Below, one piece after another: positions 1 through 8,074 of a DNA stretch of 58,258 nucleotides. Source of the stretch: Oscillospiraceae bacterium (GTDB lineage: Bacteria; Bacillota; Clostridia; Oscillospirales; Ruminococcaceae); the NCBI GenBank assembly GCA_900768245.1, contig CAAGCE010000185.1:1-58258 (forward strand), read 5' to 3'. Position 1 is the stretch's first letter. The number at the start of each line of letters is the position of its first letter. The notes under the pieces were generated by a model. That model had not been told where the DNA came from, ran no database searches, and was given only the letters and a program-made list of their open reading frames with translations. The position numbers and the translations under genes were made by a program.

Positions 1-145
1 CCAACCTATAGACAAATACTCGGATATAATAATCCGATTCTGCGTCAGACTCCCTTGACAGGCGGCAGCCTGCCTGCGGTCGTCTTCCTTGACTTGGATT
101 ATTCTATCTGTCGTCTTTGTCTATAGAACGGTTTGGAATTAGTAT
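1..145 (+). repeat. CTATAG palindromic element, copy 1 (left end cut by window)
   Basis: First of three copies (others 1666-1824, opposite orientation, and 56778-56937). Conserved parts are AACCTATAGA at 3-12, its partner TCTATAGAAC ending at 129, a central hairpin CAGGC(59-63)/GCCTG(68-72), a second stem AATAATCC/GGATTATT, and terminal ATTAGTAT at 138-145. The 8 bases before that end, GGTTTGGA (130-137), differ from those of the other copies. The window begins with CC, the expected end of the complementary left arm. No protein is encoded. It could be a MITE-like element or a structured RNA; I do not recognise the family. Confidence 0.8.
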
Positions 146-411
146 TAAATAGTACGGACTGTTCCCAAGGGCATTGTACCGAAAAAAATCAAAACATATC
201 GTAATATGATATGGCTGAAAATTCTGATGCGGTGTATTTTTGTTTCAGGATCGCTCTGACTGCTGCTGAGCCTGCGATCAGATCGGATCTTGCAGTTCAT
301 AAAATGTTTACAATTAAATATCATAAAAATAGCATTGCAAAAACGTATATAAGTAAAAAGCAAGAACTATGACACGAATATTTTCGGATAACGATCAAAG
401 GGGGAGCTTAT

Positions 412-1449
412 ATGAAAAAATCAGCTGTAATTTCAATTGCAATGTGTGCTCTGCTGCTCACAGCCTGCGGAAGTTCATCAAAAAGCAGTGATACACAGCC
501 TGCTGTGAACGGCTATTCCTATTATGATGAAGCAGGCGGCAGCTATGCTGCCGAAGATTATGATTACGATGACTCCGTTCAATCGGCATCAACTGCGGAA
601 ACAGCTGCGGCAGGGGTCTCATCAGGCTTGCCCGACGGCAATTCGGACAGCGGTCTTTCAGCCGACGCGGTAAACAAAGAAATGCTTGTATATTCCTGCA
701 CCATAAGCATTGATGTTCTCGATTTCAAAAATGCTCTCGATACATTCAAAGCAAGCCTTGACAGCTACGACGGATTTATTGAAAGCGAAAATTACAGCGA
801 CGGCGGCTACGGCGGAAGATATTACTATGCCGACAGCGAAAAATGGCAGACCTATACCGCTACCGTAAGAGTTCCGAGCAAAAATTATGACGCTTTCTGC
901 AACTCAGCAGCTCAGCTCGGCGACCTGCGCAGCAAAGATGCGGACGTTCAGAATCTGAGCCGTGAATACAGTGACCTTTCAACAACTCTTGAGATATATG
1001 AGGCAAAAGAGGCTCGCTACATAGCATTGCTGGCTGATATAACCGATGACGAATATGCAGTCGCAATAGAAAGAGAGCTGACCGATGTTCAGATACAGAT
1101 AGCAAACATCAAGACAAGAATGAACGAGATACAGACAGATGTTGCTTATTCATATGTCTACATCACAATAAACGAGGTAAAGGAATATACCGCAGAGCCT
1201 GTCAAGACAGATACGTTCTTTGAAAGACTTTCCGCTACCGTGAGCGACGCTGCTTCAGGCTTCCTTGATTTCCTTGAAACGCTTCTTTATATTATAATTT
1301 ACCTTTTCCCATATCTTGTTCTTATTGGCGGAATAGTTGCCGGAATAGTTGCCATAGTAAAGGCTTCAAAAAAGCGCAAGGAAAAAAAGCTTGCCGAAAA
1401 GGCTGCACAAACCGAGCAGCAGGAAAATAAGGACACTCCGAAAGAATAA
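412..1449 (+). CDS. DUF4349 domain lipoprotein
   Basis: A 345-residue exported lipoprotein. The N-terminus has two Lys, a hydrophobic stretch and a lipobox LLLTAC with Cys near residue 19. A Ser/Asp/Tyr-rich low-complexity linker follows to about residue 85. Then comes the DUF4349 region, with a predicted coiled coil around residues 180-250 (heptad-like Glu/Lys/Leu, ending near QTDVAYSYVYI). One transmembrane helix (about residues 290-315) and a Lys/Glu-rich cytoplasmic tail end the protein. This is the usual DUF4349 architecture. Function is unknown; a membrane-anchored envelope role is inferred. The ATG follows GGGGGAGCTTAT. It appears monocistronic, and the thiamine promoter starts 3 bases after its stop. 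Confidence 0.85.
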   Translation: MKKSAVISIAMCALLLTACGSSSKSSDTQPAVNGYSYYDEAGGSYAAEDYDYDDSVQSASTAETAAAGVSSGLPDGNSDSGLSADAVNKEMLVYSCTISIDVLDFKNALDTFKASLDSYDGFIESENYSDGGYGGRYYYADSEKWQTYTATVRVPSKNYDAFCNSAAQLGDLRSKDADVQNLSREYSDLSTTLEIYEAKEARYIALLADITDDEYAVAIERELTDVQIQIANIKTRMNEIQTDVAYSYVYITINEVKEYTAEPVKTDTFFERLSATVSDAASGFLDFLETLLYIIIYLFPYLVLIGGIVAGIVAIVKASKKRKEKKLAEKAAQTEQQENKDTPKE

Positions 1450-1451
1450 GC

Positions 1452-1480
1452 TTGACATTCAATAAATGCAATGCTATAAT
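1452..1480 (+). promoter_or_regulatory. Sigma-A promoter of the thiamine operon
   Basis: TTGACA (1452-1457), 17-base spacer, TATAAT (1475-1480): a consensus match on both boxes. It lies immediately after the DUF4349 stop and about 40 bases before the TPP aptamer, so it should drive the riboswitch leader and thiD onward. Confidence 0.85.
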
Positions 1481-1521
1481 AAAAACAATGCCGCAGGGCT
1501 TATGCCTGCGGTGAAAAATGA

Positions 1522-1612
1522 ATACGCTGGGGGTACCTCATACGAGGTTGAGAAGGCTTGCGCCTGACCCTTTGAACCTGTTGGTTAAGACCATCGTAGG
1601 GAAGCAAGGATA
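1522..1612 (+). promoter_or_regulatory. TPP riboswitch (THI element)
   Basis: The core blocks of the thiamine-pyrophosphate aptamer are present in order: GCTGGGGGTACC, then TTGAGAA, then ACCCTTTGAACCTG, then the variable arm and CGTAGGGAAGC. Spacing fits the family. It precedes thiamine genes and is followed by an intrinsic terminator at 1626-1660, so TPP binding is expected to cause premature termination. The first TTGAGA block departs slightly from the common CTGAGA. Confidence 0.95.
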
Positions 1613-1625
1613 ATATGCTTATTGA

Positions 1626-1660
1626 TCCGCACGATGCTTTTTTGCAGCGTGCGGATTTTT
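1626..1660 (+). terminator. Riboswitch-controlled intrinsic terminator
   Basis: ATCCGCACG pairs with CGTGCGGAT around a T-rich loop and is followed by TTTTT. It sits 14 bases after the TPP aptamer, the normal place for the expression platform. Confidence 0.88.
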
Positions 1661-1665
1661 GGTTA

Positions 1666-1824
1666 ATACTAATTCTCGATCGTTCTATAGACAAAATCGA
1701 CAGATAGAATAAGTTCAGTCAAGGAAAGTGACCGCAGACAGGCTGTCGCCTGACAAGGGAGCTTGACGCAGAATGAACTTATTATAGCCGAGAGTTTATC
1801 TATAGGTTGATCGAGAATTAGTAT
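1666..1824 (-). repeat. CTATAG palindromic element, copy 2, inside the thi leader
   Basis: Complete 159-bp copy, inverted relative to the other two. Ends are ATACTAAT (1666-1673) and ATTAGTAT (1817-1824). The next 8 bases inward, TCTCGATC (1674-1681) and GATCGAGA (1809-1816), are exact complements but unlike the arms of copies 1 and 3. Inner TCTATAG pairs and a central CAGGC/GCCTG hairpin are present. It lies between the riboswitch terminator and the thiD ribosome binding site, so it is transcribed whenever the thi operon is read. Confidence 0.85.
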
Positions 1825-1836
1825 AAGGAGCTTTTT

Positions 1837-2634
1837 ATGAAACATTGTCTTACTGTTGCAGGCTCGGACTGCAGCGGCGGCGCAGGTATACAGGCTGACC
1901 TTAAAACCTTCGGTGCGCTCGGCTGCTACGGTATGAGCGTTATAACCTCGGTAGTTGCGGAAAATACTGCGAAAGTCATTTCAATGGAAAATATGCCGCA
2001 GAATATCGTTGCCGACCAGCTTGACGCAGTTTTTTGCGACATTCGTGTCGACGCTGTAAAAACGGGTATGCTTCCCAACTGTGACATTATCCGCACCGCT
2101 GCACGTTCGCTGAAAAAATATTCGCCGCCTGCTATTATCTGTGACCCTGTTATGATAGCGACTTCGGGCGGTGAGCTTATGCAGAGTGACGCTCTTTCTG
2201 TTTTTGTTGATGAGATGCTGCCTCTTTGCACAATGGTAACGCCAAATATACCTGAGGCGGAAGCAGTTTCGGGAATGAGTATCACCGATATGGACGGTAT
2301 GAAAGCCGCTGCGGAAAAGATCCATTCTATGGGAGCAAGGTATGTTCTCGTAAAAGGCGGACATCTTGAGGGCGACGCTGCCGACGTTTTATTTGACGGA
2401 AAAGAACATCATATTTTTACTCACAGCCGCATTGATTCCCGTGCAACTCACGGAACAGGCTGTACATTGTCCTCCGCAATAACCGCATTTATGGCAAAAG
2501 GCGAGGACGTATGCAGAGCTGTGGCTTTTGCAAAGGATTATCTTACGGGTGCTATTGCCGACGGCTTTGAAAATATCGGAGCAGGTCACGGTCCTGTAAA
2601 TCACTTCTATAAATTTTACAAGGAGAATGAATAA
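1837..2634 (+). CDS. thiD: Hydroxymethylpyrimidine/phosphomethylpyrimidine kinase ThiD
   Basis: Phosphorylates HMP and HMP-P to HMP-PP, the pyrimidine precursor of thiamine. The 265-residue length is typical of the ribokinase-like ThiD family. Visible motifs are the N-terminal TVAGSDCSGGAGIQADLKT substrate loop, CDPVMIATSG near residue 108, and the C-terminal anion-hole motif THGTGCTLSSAI. Start ATG follows AAGGAG. The stop overlaps the thiC start by one base (TAATG), so the two are translationally coupled. It is the first gene of the TPP-controlled operon. Confidence 0.96.
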   Translation: MKHCLTVAGSDCSGGAGIQADLKTFGALGCYGMSVITSVVAENTAKVISMENMPQNIVADQLDAVFCDIRVDAVKTGMLPNCDIIRTAARSLKKYSPPAIICDPVMIATSGGELMQSDALSVFVDEMLPLCTMVTPNIPEAEAVSGMSITDMDGMKAAAEKIHSMGARYVLVKGGHLEGDAADVLFDGKEHHIFTHSRIDSRATHGTGCTLSSAITAFMAKGEDVCRAVAFAKDYLTGAIADGFENIGAGHGPVNHFYKFYKENE

Positions 2635-3947
2635 TGAGAGAATACGCTACTCAGATGGAGGCAGCAAAAAAGGGTATCATCACTCCCGAAATGAAAACTG
2701 TTGCCGAAAAAGAATATATGGACCCTGAAAAGCTTCGTGAGCTTGTTGCAAAGGGTACGGTTGCTATCCCTGCAAACGTAAACCATACCGCTCTTTCGGC
2801 AGAGGGTATCGGTTCGGGACTTCGTACAAAAATAAATGTAAACCTCGGTATCTCGGGTGACTGCAAGGACTATTCCGTTGAAATGCAGAAGGTCGATATG
2901 GCAATAAAATTCGGTGCGGAGGCTATTATGGATCTTTCCAATTACGGAAAGACCAATACTTTCCGCCGTGAGCTTATTGCGAGATCACCTGCAATGATAG
3001 GTACAGTTCCTATGTATGACGCTATCGGCTATCTTGACAAGGATCTTCTTGAAATAAGTGCAGAGGATTTCCTCAAAGTCGTAAGAGCACACGCTGAAGA
3101 GGGCGTTGACTTTATGACTATCCATGCAGGCATAAACCGCCGTGCTGTCGAAGCATTCAGACGTGACAAAAGAAAAATGAATATCGTATCAAGAGGCGGT
3201 TCGCTGCTTTTTGCATGGATGATGATGACAGGAAATGAAAATCCTTTCTATGAGCATTATGATGAAGTGCTTGACATTCTCCGTGAATATGACGTAACTA
3301 TCTCCCTTGGTGACGCTCTCCGTCCCGGTTGTATTGATGACAGCACAGACGCAGGTCAGATCTCCGAGCTTATCGAGCTTGGCGCACTTACCGAAAGAGC
3401 ATGGGCAAAGGACGTTCAGGTAATGGTCGAAGGACCGGGTCATATGGCAATGAATGAAATTGCCGCAAATATGGCTGTTCAGAAGAGAATTTGTCATAAT
3501 GCGCCGTTCTATGTTCTCGGACCTCTTGTAACTGATATTGCTCCGGGATATGACCATATCACATCTGCTATCGGCGGTGCTATCGCAGCTGCAAACGGTG
3601 CGGATTTCTTATGCTATGTAACACCTGCGGAGCATCTCAGGCTGCCTGATCTTAACGATGTTAAGGAGGGTATCATTGCAAGCAGGATCGCTGCCCACGC
3701 TGCCGATATTGCAAAGGGAGTTCCTCATGCAGCAGACGCAGACAACGCAATGGCTGCGGCACGTCACAAGCTTGACTGGGACGAGATGTTCAAGGTGGCT
3801 ATTGACCCTGAAAAGGCCCGTGATTACTTTGAAAGCACTCCGCCTGCCGACAGACACACCTGTTCAATGTGCGGAAAAATGTGTGCGGTAAGAACTACAA
3901 ATATGATCCTTGAAGGCAAGGAAGTAAAGTTCTGCACAGAAAAGTAA
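2634..3947 (+). CDS. thiC: Phosphomethylpyrimidine synthase ThiC
   Basis: Radical-SAM enzyme that converts aminoimidazole ribotide to HMP-P in the cytoplasm. The 437-residue length fits the short bacterial ThiC form, which lacks the N-terminal extension of enterobacterial ThiC. Recognisable blocks include VNLGISGDCKDY, MTIHAGINRRAV, VMVEGPGHMAMNEI and APFYVLGPLVTDIAPGYDHI. The C-terminal cluster-binding cysteines are C410, C413 and C417 (C-x2-C-x3-C; E. coli ThiC has x4 in the second gap). It gives the operon de novo pyrimidine synthesis. Confidence 0.97.
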   Translation: MREYATQMEAAKKGIITPEMKTVAEKEYMDPEKLRELVAKGTVAIPANVNHTALSAEGIGSGLRTKINVNLGISGDCKDYSVEMQKVDMAIKFGAEAIMDLSNYGKTNTFRRELIARSPAMIGTVPMYDAIGYLDKDLLEISAEDFLKVVRAHAEEGVDFMTIHAGINRRAVEAFRRDKRKMNIVSRGGSLLFAWMMMTGNENPFYEHYDEVLDILREYDVTISLGDALRPGCIDDSTDAGQISELIELGALTERAWAKDVQVMVEGPGHMAMNEIAANMAVQKRICHNAPFYVLGPLVTDIAPGYDHITSAIGGAIAAANGADFLCYVTPAEHLRLPDLNDVKEGIIASRIAAHAADIAKGVPHAADADNAMAAARHKLDWDEMFKVAIDPEKARDYFESTPPADRHTCSMCGKMCAVRTTNMILEGKEVKFCTEK

Positions 3948-3956
3948 TAAATTATA

Positions 3957-4170
3957 AGGTTTCAACCGTGAAAACGGTATGATACAGCTTCGGCGGGGAG
4001 CGCCGTCCGAGGTGATTTTTCAGCGAGGGAACGCATGTTATGCGGTGAGAGGGTACTGTGAGTACCGACCGGCAAATAGGAAAGTATTGTTCAATGATGC
4101 AGCAGACAGCTTGTTTGCGGATTCAATCGGTACTTTCCTGAACCTATGATATTTTTCATACGGTTTGATT
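3957..4170 (+). ncRNA. Structured RNA of unknown class between thiC and thiW
   Basis: A 286-base gap inside the operon contains a dense set of hairpins: ACCGT/ACGGT with a GAAA loop, CGGCG/CGCCG, CGCAT/ATGCG, and GGTAC/GTACC. These are enclosed by AGGTTTCA (from 3958) and TGAACCT (ending 4145). A long stem AGGAAAGTA (4078-4086)/TACTTTCCT (4131-4139) lies at the 3' side. It is not a TPP aptamer: none of the THI blocks is present. It may be another riboswitch, an ORF-less mobile RNA or an mRNA-processing element. Identity is unknown. Confidence 0.55.
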
Positions 4171-4233
4171 TGTTATGCTATGCGCTGTAAAAATCATTCT
4201 ATCTACGGCGCAGCGGAAAGAAGAGGTATCATT

Positions 4234-4785
4234 ATGAAAAAAACAGACATCAGAAAGCTTGCTATTGCAGCGGTACTTGTGGCAGTTGCCGTTGTCGGCT
4301 CAATGTTCTCCATTCCTGTGGGAGCGTCAAAGTGCAGCCCTGTTCAGCATCTTGTGAATATTATCGGCGGAGTTTATCTCGGACCTTGGTATTCCTTGGG
4401 CATGGCATTCTGTGCAAGTCTTATACGCAATATTTTCGGACTGGGTTCACCCCTTGCATTCCCCGGCAGTATGTGCGGTGCATTCCTTTGCGGCGCACTT
4501 TATCATTGGGTCGGAAAAAGAGCGTGCAGAGAGGGCTTTATGAAAAAGCTCCGTCTGCCGATGGCATATGCAGGTGAGCTTTTCGGCACATCTGTTATAG
4601 GCGGAATGCTCTCCTATCCTGTTGCAAGCTTTATAATGGGTAAAGAAGCGGCATTGTTCACATATGTTTTCCCATTCTTTGTATCGAGCCTTGGCGGTAC
4701 GATAATTGCAATAATCGTTGTTACTGCAATGAAGAGAGTCAAAGCACTTGATATGTTTGTGGGAAATGAGCTTGCCGAAAAATAA
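4234..4785 (+). CDS. thiW: Thiazole transporter S component ThiW
   Basis: A 183-residue, mostly hydrophobic ECF-type S component of the ThiW family, predicted to import hydroxyethylthiazole. About five membrane segments are visible, starting with IAAVLVAVAVVGSMFSIPVG. The conserved family stretches SKCSPVQHLVNIIGGVYLGP and GLGSPLAFPGSMCGAFLCG are present. I chose ATG 4234 (MKKTDI) because AAGAAGAGG lies 8 bases upstream; an upstream in-frame start at 4165 has no such site. Its neighbour thiM uses the imported thiazole. The energising ECF module must be elsewhere. Confidence 0.92.
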   Translation: MKKTDIRKLAIAAVLVAVAVVGSMFSIPVGASKCSPVQHLVNIIGGVYLGPWYSLGMAFCASLIRNIFGLGSPLAFPGSMCGAFLCGALYHWVGKRACREGFMKKLRLPMAYAGELFGTSVIGGMLSYPVASFIMGKEAALFTYVFPFFVSSLGGTIIAIIVVTAMKRVKALDMFVGNELAEK

Positions 4786-4803
4786 GGCGGTAATCAGTCT
4801 GAT

Positions 4804-5607
4804 ATGAAAATTAGTATAAAAGCTGAGGACGCATTGTTCCGATTAAGAGAAAAACGTCCTCTTGTCCATTGCATTACAAATTATGTTACCGCAGGAGATA
4901 CCGCAAATATGCTCCTTGCGGCAGGTGCGTCACCCATAATGGCGGACGACCCTAATGAAACGGCAGAGGTAGCCCTTGCCGCAGATGCAGCTGTGCTGAA
5001 TATGGGAACATTGTCTGAAAAAAGACTTGCTGCTATGATAGCTGCGGGGAAGTCAGCCAATGAAAAGGGGATAGCCGTTGTTCTTGACCCTGTTGGTGTG
5101 CAGCTTACAGAGTTTCGCAGAAGGGCTGCGGAGAAGATATTTTCGGAAGTGAAAATAGCAATTGTGAGGGGCAATATATCCGAGCTTTCATTCCTTGCGG
5201 GAATTGACGACAGCGCAGAAACACACGGGGTCGACAGCTGCGGAGGTATGCCCGAAAAGGCTGCAAAAGCGGCGGCGGAAAAGCTTGGCTGCGTATGTGC
5301 GGCGACAGGGAAAACCGACGTGATAACCGACGGAAAAACTGTATTTGCCGTAAAAAACGGCTGCGGTGAATTAAAGCGGATAACGGGTGCAGGCTGTATG
5401 ACAACAGCATTGTGCGGAGCTTTTTCCGCCGTGACCGAGCCGCTTTATGCCGCACTTTTCGGTACGGCTTTTATGGGGATATGCGGTGAGCTTGCCCTTG
5501 AAAAATGCGGAGAAAATGCAATGGGCAGCTTTCATACGGCTGTATTTGACGCTGCATCAATGGACGGCAAAAAATTTTCCGAAAGGCTGAAAGCAGATGA
5601 GATTTGA
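4804..5607 (+). CDS. thiM: Hydroxyethylthiazole kinase ThiM
   Basis: Salvage enzyme that phosphorylates hydroxyethylthiazole to HET-P. Length (267 residues) and fold are standard. Motifs: LVHCITNYVTAGDTANMLLA near the N-terminus, DPVGVQLTEFRR in the middle, and RITGAGCMTTALCGAF containing the GAGC anion hole with the catalytic Cys. It overlaps thiE by 11 bases. Together with ThiW it supplies the thiazole half, since no thiG, thiH, thiS or thiF is in the operon. Confidence 0.95.
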   Translation: MKISIKAEDALFRLREKRPLVHCITNYVTAGDTANMLLAAGASPIMADDPNETAEVALAADAAVLNMGTLSEKRLAAMIAAGKSANEKGIAVVLDPVGVQLTEFRRRAAEKIFSEVKIAIVRGNISELSFLAGIDDSAETHGVDSCGGMPEKAAKAAAEKLGCVCAATGKTDVITDGKTVFAVKNGCGELKRITGAGCMTTALCGAFSAVTEPLYAALFGTAFMGICGELALEKCGENAMGSFHTAVFDAASMDGKKFSERLKADEI

Positions 5608-6244
5608 TAAAAAGGCAGTAGATTATACCCTTTACCTCTGTACGGACAGAGAGCTTATGTCCTGCAAAACCGTTGAAGAATCAGTAGAAAAGGCTATTGC
5701 AGGCGGAGCGGGTATAGTCCAGCTGAGAGAGAAAAACTGTACCTCCCGTGAGTTTTATGAGCTTGCGAAAAGGGTGCTGAAAATAACAAGAGCGAATAAC
5801 GTTCCGCTGATAATAAACGACAGAGTTGATATATGTCTGGCAGCAGATGCGGACGGAGTTCATCTTGGTCAGAAAGATCTGCCGTGTGAAATTGCAAGAC
5901 GCATATTGGGTGAGGAAAAGCTGATCGGTGTTTCAGCCGCACTTCCCGAAGAGGCGATAAAAGCCGAGAATGACGGAGCGGATTATCTTGGAGTGGGAGC
6001 GGTTTTCACCACCTCTACGAAAAAAGATACACGACCTGTTACACCTGAGATAATAAAAGAAATACGCAGAGCGGTAACAATACCGTTTGTTGTTATAGGC
6101 GGAGTGAATAAGGATAATATAATATCACTCAGCGGAACAGGCATAAACGGCGCAGCGGTTGTTTCAGCAGTTGTGGCACAGCCCGATATAGAAAAAGCAG
6201 CAAGAGAAATGAAAAACGCAATAGCATTGACCAAACAAAAGTAA
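5597..6244 (+). CDS. thiE: Thiamine phosphate synthase ThiE
   Basis: Joins HMP-PP and HET-P to thiamine phosphate. The 215-residue TIM barrel shows VQLREKNCTSREF, LIINDRVDICLAADADGVHL, GVSAALPEEA, DYLGVGAVFTTSTKKD and the phosphate-binding VIGGVNKDNI. It begins inside the 3' end of thiM, indicating coupling. Its last codons (TKQK, stop at 6242-6244) lie within the repeat sequence that begins the adjoining island, so the C-terminal tail seems to derive from repeat DNA. Confidence 0.95.
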   Translation: MRFDKKAVDYTLYLCTDRELMSCKTVEESVEKAIAGGAGIVQLREKNCTSREFYELAKRVLKITRANNVPLIINDRVDICLAADADGVHLGQKDLPCEIARRILGEEKLIGVSAALPEEAIKAENDGADYLGVGAVFTTSTKKDTRPVTPEIIKEIRRAVTIPFVVIGGVNKDNIISLSGTGINGAAVVSAVVAQPDIEKAAREMKNAIALTKQK

Positions 6245-6407
6245 CAGCGCACCCATAAGCTGGTCCAGCTGAGCCCAGCTGGCGAGGGGGTTTTTAGGGG
6301 GGCGAGCAGCCCCACTAAATCGCTCCCGCAGGAGCGAAATCCCCCAAGCACATTCTAACGAATAAAGCAAAACAAAAAGAAGCAAAGCAAAAGCAGCAAA
6401 TACAAAA

Positions 6408-6490
6408 AGCGCAATGCAGCTAAAAAATGTTGGTGCGACAGATGTAACGACAGTTACAATCTGAATTGACCCGATAATCTGCATTGCGCT
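6408..6490 (-). repeat. 83-bp hairpin repeat, copy 1
   Basis: Bounded by AGCGCAATGCAG (6408-6419) and its exact complement CTGCATTGCGCT (6479-6490). An internal stem GTAAC/GTTAC sits in the middle. Orientation is opposite to copies 2, 4 and 5 and the same as copy 3. Confidence 0.85.
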
Positions 6491-6889
6491 TTTTCTATCC
6501 TAATTAAGCTAAAGTACCCCTTTTAAAGATTTGCGAGCGCAGCAGAGCAAATCTTTAAAACACAACAAAACTATAAAACCAATAATGACAAACCACACTA
6601 TCATTTATAGGCAGCGAAACAAGAGTAACGGTTCAATCAGATACCAGTATTCTCTAAACAGCCACGTTCAAGGCGGGAAGGGAAAACCTTCCCCTACGGA
6701 GTTGTGCGTTATATCCAAGACGGCACATTAAAAACTGGCGGATATAGAATCCGCCCCTACAAGATGCGTGTTTTAATATTGTTTTGTTTGTTATCGACAG
6801 TTTTATAGTTTAGCTGTGTTTTCCAAATTTGCTCTGCTTACGCTCGCAAATTTTGAAAAGGGGTACTTTAGCTTAATTAGGATAGAATT

Positions 6890-6972
6890 AGCGCAATGCA
6901 GATTAACCGTTTTATATAGATAGTAATTTTCGTTACTTCTCTTGATTCTAACTTTTTGAGCTGCATTGCGCT
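6890..6972 (+). repeat. 83-bp hairpin repeat, copy 2 (diverged interior)
   Basis: Same 12-bp terminal inverted repeats. The interior differs most from the other copies, but the internal stem is kept by paired changes (AGTAA/TTACT in place of TGTAA/TTACA). Confidence 0.85.
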
Positions 6973-7222
6973 ATTTTATTTGTTAGTTTTGCTTGGCTTT
7001 ACTGTTCCTTTTGCTTTAATTGTTAGATTGCGCAGGGGGAGTTTCGCTCCTGCGGGAGCGACCACGGGCTTTGCCCTTTGGATTCCCACAAGCCTTTGAA
7101 AAGGCTTGACCGAAACTTTTATATGGGTGCGCTGTTACTTTTGTTTGGCTCATCAGGTTTTGTGCAAAGCTTGCGCCGCGGCTGCTATCTTTGGGTTCGC
7201 ATTTATTTGGGCGCGTCTAAAT

Positions 7223-7263
7223 AAAAAGATCCTGAACCTTTCTATCAGGCTCAGGATCTTTTT
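7223..7263. terminator. Bidirectional terminator at the end of the ABC transporter operon
   Basis: AAAAAGATCCTGA pairs with TCAGGATCTTTTT around 7237-7250, with A and T runs on both sides. It overlaps the stop of the minus-strand ATPase gene and would also stop transcription leaving repeat island 1. Confidence 0.85.
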
Positions 7264-8056
7264 ATTCGATGCCGGTATTTTCTTCTTCCGAATAGTCGTT
7301 GTTATATCTGCGCAGGAACTGTTTTGTTCGCTCATTTTGTGTATTCCCGAATACCTGTTCGGGTGAGCCTTCCTCCACGATAACGCCGCCGTCCATAAAG
7401 ATAACGTGGTCGGCGACATCTCTTGCAAATGCCATTTCGTGAGTTACTATCACCATTGTCATTTTTTCCTTCGCAAGGGATTTTATTACTTTTAATATTT
7501 CACCCGTAAGCTCAGGGTCAAGTGCGGAAGTCGGCTCGTCAAAGAAAAGCACCTCGGGGTTCAATGCAAGTGCTCTTGCTATGGACACACGCTGCTGCTG
7601 TCCGCCCGAAAGCTCGCAGGGATAGGAGTTCGCTTTTGCGGCAAGTCCCATTTTTTCAAGGAGCTGCATTGCTGTTTTTTCGGCTTCTTCCTTGCTTTTT
7701 TTCAGGACGCATATCGGTGCTTCCGTAACGTTCCTTAAAACGCTCATATGTGGGAAGAGGTTGAAATTCTGGAACACAAGCCCTATGTTAAGGCGGATCG
7801 CTCTTAGGGTAGGTGCAGCCGCATAGACAGGCTTGCCGTTTTTATATCCTTGGATAAGATCCATTCCGCATACCTTTACGCTTCCGCCGCTTGCCTTTTC
7901 AAGCTGGTTTATGCAGCGCAGAAGTGTGGATTTGCCGCTGCCCGACGGACCTATTATGGCAACGACCTCGCCCTTTTCAACGTTAAAGGATATATCTTTA
8001 AGCACTTCAAGATTATCAAAGCTTTTGGAAAGGTTTTTGACCTCAAGTATAGCCAT
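7262..8056 (-). CDS. Polar amino-acid ABC transporter ATP-binding protein
   Basis: Cytoplasmic ATPase of a glutamine/cystine/arginine-type (PAAT, GlnQ-like) importer, 264 residues. Walker A GPSGSGKST at residues 36-44, Q-loop in GLVFQNFNLFPHMSV, signature LSGGQQQR, Walker B VLFFDEPTSALDPE and the H-loop VTHEM are all intact. The C-terminal tail is about 20 residues longer than usual and acidic. The start has AGGAGAAA upstream. It follows the permease gene by 18 bases. No substrate-binding protein gene is adjacent, so the substrate cannot be assigned. Confidence 0.92.
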   Translation of the reverse strand: MAILEVKNLSKSFDNLEVLKDISFNVEKGEVVAIIGPSGSGKSTLLRCINQLEKASGGSVKVCGMDLIQGYKNGKPVYAAAPTLRAIRLNIGLVFQNFNLFPHMSVLRNVTEAPICVLKKSKEEAEKTAMQLLEKMGLAAKANSYPCELSGGQQQRVSIARALALNPEVLFFDEPTSALDPELTGEILKVIKSLAKEKMTMVIVTHEMAFARDVADHVIFMDGGVIVEEGSPEQVFGNTQNERTKQFLRRYNNDYSEEENTGIE

Positions 8057-8074
8057 TTAAATTTCTCCTGTTAA

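Larger units (their letters stand above)
6236..7225. repeat. Repeat island 1: ~1-kb imperfect palindrome at a convergent junction
   Basis: Gene-free stretch between thiE (+) and the ABC ATPase gene (-). The left half (6236-6560) is roughly the inverted complement of the right half (6817-7150). In order: a GC-box module (CGCTCC/GGAGCG hairpin), an 83-bp hairpin (6408-6490), an AAAGATTTGC/GCAAATCTTT palindrome (6521-6560), and a centre with a GGGAAGG/CCTTCCC hairpin near 6675. Mirrored copies then follow: palindrome 6818-6860, 83-bp hairpin 6890-6972, GC box 7020-7140. It ends with the right-end module GGGCGCGTCTAAATAAA (to 7225). Similar islands lie at 19650-20650 and 23671-24425. Confidence 0.8.

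Noticed and set aside
145..363. 72-residue minus-strand frame before the DUF4349 gene
   Set aside because: Covers the AT-rich upstream region, composition looks random, and there is no supporting context.
3957..4170. Second TPP riboswitch before thiW
   Set aside because: The THI-box blocks (CTGAGA, ACCTGA, GCGTAGGGAA) are all missing despite the expected position.
6236..7225. Small genes within the repeat island
   Set aside because: Frames run through repeat modules shared by all islands, lack ribosome binding sites and change between copies.
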